From: Sceloporus undulatus
Lineage: Eukaryota > Chordata > Lepidosauria > Squamata > Phrynosomatidae
Direction of reading: 5' to 3'
Assembly: GCF_019175285.1 (NCBI RefSeq)
Contig: NC_056523.1
Span: 110,186,279-110,250,278 of the forward strand
DNA length: 64,000 nt
Within the stretch, counting starts at the first letter, position 1. The number at the start of each line of letters is the position of its first letter. Below are positions 55,197 to 64,000 of this stretch, one piece after another. Made by a program: the position numbers and the translations under genes. A model generated the notes under the pieces. That model saw only the letters and a program-made list of their open reading frames with translations. It had not been told where the DNA came from and ran no database searches.

Positions 55197-56559
55197 TCTG
55201 GGCCAAAGTCACTTAGTCACAGTATATTGATCTGATACGTTTGTTTTTTTTAAAAGGCAACCCTTATAGGACCACACATTGTTCAAACTACAGAATACTG
55301 CTTTTTCCCAAACTAAGATGGACATTCTTAATGTTTGTTTTAAGAAGTGCAGCAAAACCTGAAAAACACACAGCAGATGTGTATGCAGTCCTAGGTAATA
55401 TAAAACATACAGAGCATGCAATATTACCGTTTGGTTCATATAACAAAGGGCTATTTGAAGTCCATGAAAATTAACTGATGGATCCTGTTCTAGTTTCCTA
55501 TGAACCAGTATCAACAGTGTATTTAAAAACAATTATACCTTGCATTTTTTCTGCCTTCCCACTATTCCTTGAGAGCTTGAACAATCTATTATTTTTATTC
55601 TTGAGACTGAAATATGTATACGAGCAGCAAAAACTCTGTGCAGCAACTTTGTCCTGTTCCTCACAGCATTGTGTCAGTCTCTTAGGCATCAGTAAATAAT
55701 ATGCCCTTGCCTTCATGGCTGTCAGTGTGGTAAATGTTTGCAATGTACAATAATTTTAAGAGATAAGCAAGACATTGATGGTGGTGTGCAAATATTTGAA
55801 GGCTACATCCTATCTGTTCTGCATCTGTGTATTACACATGTCTTTCCTGTCCAGGTTACTTGAATTCTGGCTGAGTACTTTCTCCTTCCGTTCTTCAAAT
55901 CAAAGATTCTACATGGAAAGATACATACTCCCTCTTTTATACAAATGCAACCTATAATATTCTGATTTATTATGTTCGTGCTTTCTGTTACTTTATGCTG
56001 TCTATAAACACTCAGACTGGACAGTCAGTTGCTGAAATAAAAATATTTTAATATTCCAAAGTCTCAAAGAAATCAACCATTCTCTCATTTTTCAGGGGAA
56101 TCAGATACTGTTAACATTTAATCGATTTAACAGTATCACTCTGTGAGAATGTCTATCCAAAGGGGAGCTTTTCAGGCACCCTCACCCAAATATTTGTATG
56201 TCAGTCCCCACAATGCATTTGTATTTCCCTTGAGAACAAATCCTTCAGAACAGATCATTTTATCTACTCTTTTTCTGAATTCATACTACGGTAGTTTGCT
56301 TTTTTAAATATAATTTAAGACAATGTGGCTCTTCAATTAGAGAATGTGCCAAGAAAATCTGATTTGCATAATTAGCCACAACTTTTTTGCCATGGCTTCA
56401 GTACCTGTGAGTTTTTTAAAAATAGTTTTTACTAGCCACATCCATACAATTTGGTTTTAAGAAAGAGAGGTGACTAACATCAAAAATCATTTTCAGAGAG
56501 TAGAACAGAGAGAATTACATTCCCGTGTTCAAAAGACATGGAAGAGGTGGAGTGTGTCG

Positions 56560-57060
56560 AGGTACTTGGAAGACTAACAAATTTATTTTAGCACAAGTTT
56601 TCATGGATTACAATCCTCAGGTGCACTGTTGGAGTACTTTGCATACAATAGCACTCCATGAATGCATCTGAATAAGTGGATTGTAATCCACAAAAGCTAA
56701 CGTTAAATATTTCTTTATTTAATTTATATCTCACTTTTCCACCAGTACAGGACTCAAATATGTTAGCCTTAGAAATGTCATAGTAGTGAAGAGAATACTA
56801 AAAAGCATGTTAAAAGCAGAAAGCAGTAAAGAGTTAAGCTCCATGTGCTCTGAGATAGTCAACTGTTTATTTGTTTAAAAAAGCTCAACATGTTTCGGTC
56901 TCAATGAGAAAAGGCCTTCTTTAGAGGCCTTCAGCAAAAATCATTTTAGCAGAGATCATTGAATATATATGATAAACGATCCTATGTTTTGGAGTGTTCT
57001 CAACTCCAGTGATTTCTGCTAAAGATCCCTACAGTAGGCATTTTGTTTGAGGATGAAACA
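56560..57060. repeat. DNA-transposon remnants in the ERGIC1 3' region
   Basis: 56565-56700 (ACTAACAAATTTATTTTAGC, AAGTTTTCATGGATTACAAT, GATTGTAATCCACAAAAGCT) and 56865-57060 (AGCTCAACATGTTTCGGTCT, GAAAAGGCCTTCTTTAGAGG) are fragments of common amniote DNA-transposon families. They make the ERGIC1 3' end hard to place. Confidence 0.4.
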
Positions 57061-57432
57061 TATTGGGCTTTTTAAAACAAACAGAGTTGACCCTCAGCGA
57101 ACTGTGGAGCTTATCTTCTTACTGTTTTCTCCTTACAAATGCCACAACAGTTCCTCTCTCCCCCTTCCCTCCTCCCTTTTAGACTAACATGGTTGTCTTT
57201 CTCTCTTTTTAAAAACACTTTGTTAATGAAGTGAACCTCCAAAGACTTCGGTTGGATTGGATTGATAATGGGGGTGTTTTGTTTTGTTTACAGCTTTAAA
57301 AAGCTATCAAAGATCTAACTCAAAGTGACAATGTATCAACTAAACCCATTCAAATGAGGAAAAAAACAGATAGCAGTGGGCTTCTCATTCTTCGCTTCTT
57401 CCCACAGAAGCTGGTTGAGAGTTGCCTTCTGC
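56870..57432 (-). other. ERGIC1: ERGIC1 3' UTR, proximal part (extent uncertain)
   Basis: Directly downstream of the ERGIC1 stop codon on the minus strand. The first canonical AATAAA on that strand is near 56867; others lie near 56705, 56580, 55965 and 55593. I recall a longer 3' UTR for human ERGIC1, so the true end may be as far as about 54.7 kb. The boundary given is only the nearest signal. Confidence 0.45.
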
Positions 57433-57540
57433 CTACTGCATCTTCCCAAGTTGGATCTTCTTCCAGGCTTCAGAAGCAGTGAAAATGCAGGAGTCAAGAA
57501 TCCCAGCAACAGTGAAAGTCCCTCCGATGATGGCACAAAT
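57433..57540 (-). CDS. ERGIC1: ERGIC1 (ERGIC-32), last coding exon
   Basis: After a pyrimidine-rich acceptor (TCCTTTCACATCTCAG) the exon opens in phase 0 and encodes the last 35 residues: ICAIIGGTFTVAGILDSCIF, TASEAWKKIQLGKMQ, then a TAG stop at 57433-57435. This is the second transmembrane helix (ICAIIGGTFTVAGILDSCIF) and cytoplasmic tail of ERGIC1. That membrane protein cycles between ER, the intermediate compartment and cis-Golgi and pairs with ERGIC2/ERGIC3. The human tail, as I recall, ends KIQLGKMH, so only the last residue differs. No other ERGIC1 exon is visible up to 64000, so the preceding intron exceeds 6.4 kb. Its place upstream of RPL26L1 on the same strand matches the human order. 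Confidence 0.93.
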   Translation of the reverse strand: MCAIIGGTFTVAGILDSCIFTASEAWKKIQLGKMQ

Positions 57541-59099
57541 CTGAGATGTGAAAGGAGAGAAAGAGAGAAAATTAATGCTTGTCTTCCCACCTCCCCTTCA
57601 GGATTGACCAAGAAGGTCCTTCTCAGAACAGTTATTCTTGGTGTTTTGGTTTCTATTCAGCTATTTTCAGGAGTGTAGGCAAGGCTGAAAATAAGGTTAC
57701 TGACTGAACTAGGTGAGGATTTGAATTTTGTTTTCCACATCTATGTCTATCAATCTCAGCTGCTACTTCAGAAAGCGCCTTTTGGTAAATAGCATAGCTA
57801 CAAAAGTCTACAAAAGCTAATGTTGCAGTTTCTTTCACTCAGTCTCAAAGGTGCTACAAGATCCCTTTGCATGCTATTTTTCTACATCTTCAGCTACAAT
57901 ACACTTATGGCTTAATTTCCCTTCCCTTACCTCTTGATTTTCTTACCTTTGTCCTCCTGACTGCTTTTGACTAGAATCTCACTGGACACATAGCATATAA
58001 TTTCACAGTATCTATATGACAGCCAAATTTTAGATTAAATCACTATTCAGTGGTAATAGCCATTGCTGATGTCCCTTCTGTACTGAATTGTGTCCTCTCC
58101 TTTTCACAGTTTGCTAAGCATGAGGAAGTATCAGGCAACAAATAATTCTAACATCAGTGACAAAGCTTTGTGGAAACAACCTAGTTAGAGAAAGGGGGCC
58201 AGGACAGCAAACTCCCCTTTGGCTCACAGTATCTTACTATTACAAGTAAACAAACTCTTCAGAACAGAGAAAGACATCCAGCTATAGAGGTAGAAAGCTA
58301 GTAGTGTACTGCACAGAGTTTCACACGTATCTGTTTGTGGGGTAGAAGCTGTGGGAGTGTTTGATGTAATGGGGCCTGGGCATCTGGCTTGAAGATGTTA
58401 AGAGAGACAGAGAGGAATATAGATGAGATTTGCAAAGATATGACAATGCTGCCCACTCACAGGATGTCAGGCGAAGCAAGGTTCTTAGTGAAAGGGGACA
58501 TAATGGTATGGTATAGGGAAGTAAACCTTTAGGAAATCAGTTTGAGCAATGAACTGACATCTTCTCCTGAAATCTGATCTGTCACACCAAGGACTTGCTT
58601 CTGTGGGTGGTCTTAGTACAGAAGTGAGCAAACTAGTATAGAGAGACTGGTTTGTGCTTAGTTTGCTCATCTTCTTGGCTGATGTAAAGGTTATAGATAT
58701 CATGTGCCATCTAGACTGGCTAGGGCAGAAGGAGAGGGAGGGGGAGTATCAGTGATCACAGTGCACCTTGGACAAATTTAAATGGCTGGGTGCAATCTTG
58801 AAACCCAGGATCTCCAAGACTGCATCTCAGAAATACCACCTGTTCACTTACACAGCCAGCCAGAGAGGCAAAGCTGAAGGGACTCAAATGCATTGGTGAT
58901 TTGTTAGGGGCTGTGGAATACCATGAGGTGGAATAAGGGAAGCCTACATAAGGGTCCTGGTCCACCAGGAGAAGAATGAAACCAGACAGTTGATGCTTAT
59001 TATTAGGAACTCTGCACTATCTGGTCCATGTCTAATCACCCTTAGGGGATGAAGATAAAGTGATGCTGAGCCATGTATCTCCCATACTATACCTGTGCA

Positions 59100-59240
59100 T
59101 TTGGTTTTTGTGACCTAATGAATTTCATTTTATTAATTTCTACCCCATTTTCTAATCTATCTAGGTCCTTTTGAATTCTGTTTCTATCTTCTAACATGTT
59201 AGCCTCCCCTCCCAGTTTTGTCTCAGCAGATAATATACAA
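59100..59240 (-). mobile_element. CR1 LINE fragment, RT motif C region
   Basis: The minus strand encodes TKLGGEANMLEDRNRIQKDL DRLENGVEINKMKF, an eroded form of the CR1 stretch [20 protein letters not shown] xDLDRLExWAxxNKMKF. Confidence 0.75.
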
Positions 59241-60367
59241 TCATATGGTAAAGCAGTTTTTTCTTTAAAAAGAGAATCGTACATCTTCTGCAGAAAGGAA
59301 ACCACTTCCTGCTCTTCTCCACATAGTTCTCTTAGCCTGTGACACAGAGATAGCTGTTCATGAAAACAGCAGCCAAGCTGGAAAGAGAACTGGGCAACAT
59401 GAGTGGACAAGATTTTTATAGCAAATAACAGAAGTAGCAACAAGGAAGGAATTGGTCATTTTGATGTGTATTTTTAACTCAGATATTTGTGTCCAGTGAG
59501 TTCAGTGAAATTGGAAGATGCTTCCATGACAGAAAGTCAAGGCAAATGCATTTCTCCCCCTCAAAGCACAGCTGACTTCCCGGGGAATGGAAACCACAAA
59601 AAAGTGTAGCATGTCAACTCTTGTACAATTACTTTTTTAAAAAGAGCTGAGTTATACTGTAGCTTTTATGATAACTCTGCCCTACCCACCATTTACCCTT
59701 TCTTCAAGAAAGAAAATGATTTTACAGGGCAAATGACGACAGAATGAGCTGGATAACCAACCCGTACACATCAGCTGACACAAGAGGTTTTGTACCGCAA
59801 GAAGGGGGAACTAATATATTTTGTGCATCAAGGGAAGGAAAATATGACCTCACAGCAGCAAACACAGGATGAAAAAAATACACAGTGAAAAAAAAATTCA
59901 TTTGTACAGCTCTGTACTACTGAGTGCTTATGACTCACATATACCTGGCATGTGCTCAGTCTCTACCTCCCCTGTATACAGTACACTTAAATCCCTTTGA
60001 TTTCGTGTGAGCAAGAACTAACAGTAGAACCATGTGGCGAAGGAAGGGGGGAAGGGGGAGGTACAGGCTTTTTTGTTTTTGTTTTTAAACTCCTACCCAA
60101 CAGGTTAGCAATGGGTTCTGGTCTGCAGAAACACTCTGCTTCTGCAGGAAAGTCTCCTTAGTACAGGTAACTGTAACCACTGGCCCCAGAAAATAAGAGA
60201 TACAAACTGTTTAATCTGCTAAAGTCTTATTAATCAAAAGCACAAATGTCCAATACATGGCATCACTGAACCTCATTTGGACCTGGCTGCATGTAATTAG
60301 CTGATGACAAGTAGGATTTGAAACTAAAATGTTGCTGTGTATCCCATCATACTGTACAGTAGTTAGT

Positions 60368-60545
60368 TAGAATTGAAGAGAGGGGCTAAAGTCCCACTCA
60401 GCCACAGAAATCCACTGGGTGACCTTGGACAAGTCACACATCCTCAGCCTTAGAGGAAGTCAATGGCAAACCGCTTCTGAATAAATCTTGCTAAGAAAAG
60501 GTTTGCCATAAGTCAGCACTGACTTGAAGGCACATCACAGCCACA
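60368..60545 (+). mobile_element. tRNA-derived SINE, head truncated
   Basis: CTCAGCCACAGAAATCCACT GGGTGACCTTGGACAAGTCA, CAGCCTTAGAGGAAGTCAAT GGCAAACC, CTTGCTAAGAAAAGGTTTGCC, AGTCAGCACTGACTTGAAGG: the body and tail of the squamate SINE. Confidence 0.8.
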
Positions 60546-63500
60546 AAAATCCCATCCTCTGCTTCCCCGAAGTGAATAATCCTTCGGAACACAAGTCTTA
60601 CACCCCCATGTTACCCAAAGGGGATGTCATTAACTGCAGGAAAAATGTCCCTCAACCTTGGTTTAGGCTTCTCTTCTCATTTGTCTCTCCATCAAATAGA
60701 AAATAAGAGCTTTACACAGAAAGAAAGGATTTTTTTTGTCATAGTTGTGATTCTGCTCCCGCCTCATGCAACCTAATAAGAAAGCAGTAAGTATGAAAGA
60801 TCCTGTCTTTATTGTCCAATGTGGCCCTGAAAGTTTCCTCTCCAGGTAATGGAATAAGTTACGTTAGAATTTATTTCTTGATTCCATTACCAGCTACACT
60901 GTGAAAAGCCTGGAAGCTCACAAGCCCATATCAGCCTGTTTTTTTTTTAAATCTTGACATTTTGATTTACAAAGTTATGCATTTTGGGAGGCCCCCTCCC
61001 GCACATGTTCAAACCATTCAGGTATTCTTCAGTTGTTCCATTATCCTTCTAAAGCTAAAAAGCTTATTGGGTGAAATGGAGCAGTCATTATCCCATCACT
61101 GACGCAATGACTGACAACAGTCCTACCTGGTAGGTTGGGTTTCAATGCTGCTCTGAGCTCCATGCAAGAATAGCAGGTCACAAACGTAAGTGAATAAATA
61201 TCCTCTTCAAATCCAAAAGCAGGAGGCAATAAGGTAGTTAACCTCTCCTGCCTACCTCTTGTTTATAGCTAGCAGATATGTGGACAAAGAAATCTTTATT
61301 TTTAACGGCACTGCTCCTTACTTCACTATTTTGTCAGCAATTCTTTTGCATGCCAAAATCAACTTTTTGCGGGCATCTTAGAAGCATAATGGAAATTGCA
61401 CCCAAGGTGGAAAATTCATACATTTATGTTGTTCCTCCTACTACCAAATGCACACAAAATATCATATCAAGGTCCATCTAACTGACTACACAAAAATCTA
61501 TTTCAATATTATTCTTCCTGACAGCCATGCTTGAAATTCCCACAGAGAACAACACTAAAAAGCAACAGTTTCTTTAAGGTAATAATAGAAACATTCTGCG
61601 CTTCCAAACTGTCCAATACATTTTACAGCCTAGTAAGGTCTTTTCCCACTTATGCCCATGCAAACTCACAAAACCTTTCAGCATTTCTGTGCCATTGCAT
61701 GGGCACAGCCTGAGAAACAAACTGTTTAACAAAGGAGCGGCAGGTGCTCCTTCCATGGGCTCCTTTTGTAGCTTTTCAACCAAGCATCTGCTGCTTAACA
61801 AGATCGAGGGTGCTTCTGAGGCCTGCCCCACTTGACAATAACTCCAGCTGCCACAAGTGGATAATCCCTGTCTGGGCTAGAAGGCTGTAGCCTCTTCACA
61901 GCAATGATGACTAGTTTGTCTCCAGGGCAACCATGTTGCAGAAGGGCACTGGAGATGTTAGCAAAGGCTGGGACAGCAGGGATGACGTCAGGCTAGAGTG
62001 CCACTGAGCTGGATTGGAAGCGTTTGGGACCAAAACATCCTGTTGTACAGCAGTAGCAGCCCACAAACTGTTAACCCACAAGTCCTTTTACATACAAGTG
62101 GAACAAGTTTGTATCATTTCTATCACTGAGAAAGCTCTCTCCATCCTGAGCTCAAATTTGACATGTTCTGGAGTTCCTTATCTCTCTCGATATTTGCATA
62201 GAAAATTTTCAGAAAGAAATAAAATAAAGTTGCTTCTGTTAAGTCAGACCTATTACTAGGAGTGAGGCAAGACTCTACAAAAGGCTGGCCTCAAAGTTGG
62301 GACACTATCTTATTCTGTTGCTGTCAAGTGTGCAGAGTGAGGGCAGCATAAATGGATCATGGAGTAGAAGGAATATCAAGAAACAGCAAAGGCAAATGGT
62401 AGGCAACAGTCAGACAGACCAGGTATAATTCACAGCCAGATTTTTACTCATATCAGAATGCTGGGATAGACAGGGCTAAGAAAAGAAAGGGACAAACAAG
62501 GAGACCCAGGGCAAGGCATAACTAAGGACCTCTAAACTGAAGCTGCAGGCCAGCCTGCCCAAAGCTTCTCACTGCTTCTTTCTAGAGGGGAAGCCTGGAG
62601 CCAAAGATGTTCACCTGGTCTCAGGTTGTGCTTCCAGACAAACAATGGGAGTGGAGGACATAATAAAGGGATAGTCTGGCATAGGTTAAAATGATATATA
62701 CAAACAAACATTCTGATGTGAGTTAAAATTTTGTGTTTGACTCCTCCTAGGAATTAAAATTTCTAGAAATCTCACTGCTCTACTCTGAAAAACTGAGTTA
62801 AACAACTACTCCTATTGGCTTATGTAGAATCTCTTAATTCCATAAGTAATGAACACCAAAATAGATCTTAGCCCTGTTTGGAGTGTTGGAAGAATATGTC
62901 TATACTTACTGGTCTCAACTGCACATCCCAGCAGCCCCAGTTCCCTGCCACCCACACTCTGGAAGCAAGGCCTGTAAACAAGGGAAGCCTGCTGAATGTG
63001 TCCTGTGATCTGGTATCTAGGACAATAAGGTTTCCCTATCATGGGGAGAGTCTTGGTATGTTCCTCAGGTTTTTTCCCTCTCCTGTCAAAAGCATGGACA
63101 GTGAGAGGTAAGGCCAAACAGCCATGGCCCTTCTCTCCTCATACGGCATGTAAATCATATGAAGAAAGAACACCTAAATTGGGCTTTATTCACTTGCCTC
63201 CATATTTCCTCACACATTTGTTGTTCCAGAGATTAATGTGTGAGGGGAAGTAACAACACAGATTTTCCCTTATTGCCTGTGGTTTCCCATGACTGGTATA
63301 ACCCATACAAATCTAGAAACACTTAAAATGAAAGAATCAGCCAGGAAAAAGTAAGTATCCCTCCCTGACAGATGCAGGTCCTCCCAACTGTGTAGTGAAG
63401 CTATGGGATATGGAAAGAGTCATTAATTTAAACAGAGGTTTCCACTGAGATTTGCAAGGATATTTAGACCACATATTATTTTGTCAAATGTAGGTTATGA

Positions 63501-64000
63501 CTGTATTTTCTTTTAGTCTTGCTAACAACTTGGTTCTCTGAATGGAACCTATAGCCTTTACCCTGTGATAATTTCAATTTAAAGCATCTGGTTTTCTCCC
63601 ACTGTTTGAATGCTACATAAGAATCCTGAAGAGAAAGGTACACTTGTTGGAAAGTACTGCCAGGCTACTGTCTGCTGTACTGTAGAATCCTGTAGTTTTG
63701 CCTTTCCTTGTATATGATTGCACACATTGATAGGTGTCATTTGTGTGACCTTTTGTATAACACCACCACAAGGAAACTAGTGAAAAGCATGAGGGCTGAA
63801 GAAAGCAAATTAGACCCAGATTTAAAACCTAAATGAAAGATAAACTGCTTCTCAGGGTTCTATTTCAGTGAACTGGAAGCTATTTCAACATAACCAAGTT
63901 TTCTGGGAACCCACAGCAGACAATCTTATCAATTTCACCTGTAAGAGTCAAACAATCCCTCCAACATAGGTGGTTATCATGCAACCAGGGTGGAAGAATG

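Larger units (their letters stand above)
57541..64000 (-). other. ERGIC1: ERGIC1 last intron (to window end)
   Basis: Bounded at 57541 by the acceptor; the donor is outside the window. Apart from a CR1 fragment (59100), a SINE (60368) and a transposon scrap (57790-57880), it is unique AT-rich DNA. I searched for the expected upstream exon (coding ...KYTERRQPLYRFITT) and did not find it. Confidence 0.7.

Noticed and set aside
57541-64000. Search for further ERGIC1 exons
   Set aside because: No match on the minus strand to the expected residues before ICAIIGG; the remaining exons are taken to lie outside the window.

Overview
The window looks like vertebrate nuclear DNA, most likely from a squamate reptile (lizard or snake). 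The repeats are squamate-like: BovB/RTE LINEs, CR1 and L2 LINEs, tRNA-derived SINEs, a Sauria-SINE head, 5S-rRNA-derived SINEs, a DIRS retroelement, and many palindromic DNA-transposon derivatives. Base composition is AT-rich, with three CpG-rich promoter patches near 11.9-14.0 kb, 33.4-33.8 kb and 50.55-51.0 kb.

All recognisable host genes lie on the minus strand, in an order I recall from human 5q35.1 (ERGIC1 - RPL26L1 - ATP6V0E1 - CREBRF). Reading from high to low coordinates: (i) the last coding exon of ERGIC1 (57433-57540), with its last intron filling the window to 64000; (ii) a complete four-exon RPL26-family gene, called RPL26L1 by position, with a non-coding exon 1 at about 50816-50852 and coding exons at 49035-49202, 47172-47312 and 42730-42858 (145 aa); (iii) a complete four-exon ATP6V0E1 gene with coding exons at 33465-33568, 28025-28072 and 20577-20670 (81 aa) and a separate 3'-UTR exon at about 16320-16746; (iv) a CpG-rich promoter at about 13.7-14.0 kb with a plausible non-coding first exon ending at 13682, placed where CREBRF should begin. 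No CREBRF coding exon is in the window, so 1-13.6 kb is probably its first intron.

The rest is introns and intergenic DNA full of fossils. BovB pieces lie at 6.6-7.9, 11.0-11.3, 28.1-28.5, 42.4-42.65 and 53.6-54.0 kb. Three CR1 3' ends lie at 34.0-34.9, 36.1-36.85 and 51.6-52.8 kb, and L2 copies at 1.6-3.0, 18.5-19.45 and 29.6-30.3 kb. A broken DIRS element (38.5-41.6 kb) is interrupted by a hAT element with an 8-bp target duplication. Two solo LTRs of one family (3490-3947, 45419-45892) each have 5-bp target duplications. Five hairpin-rich elements share PIF/Harbinger-like ends. A 100-N gap (42026-42125) is flanked by a 161-bp duplicate and looks like an assembly artefact. I see no convincing new multi-gene system. 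The best leads are the hairpin-rich Harbinger-like family, loss of the NxT site in the ATP6V0E1 tail, a CGCG-element next to the RPL26L1 start, and paired E-boxes in the putative CREBRF promoter.
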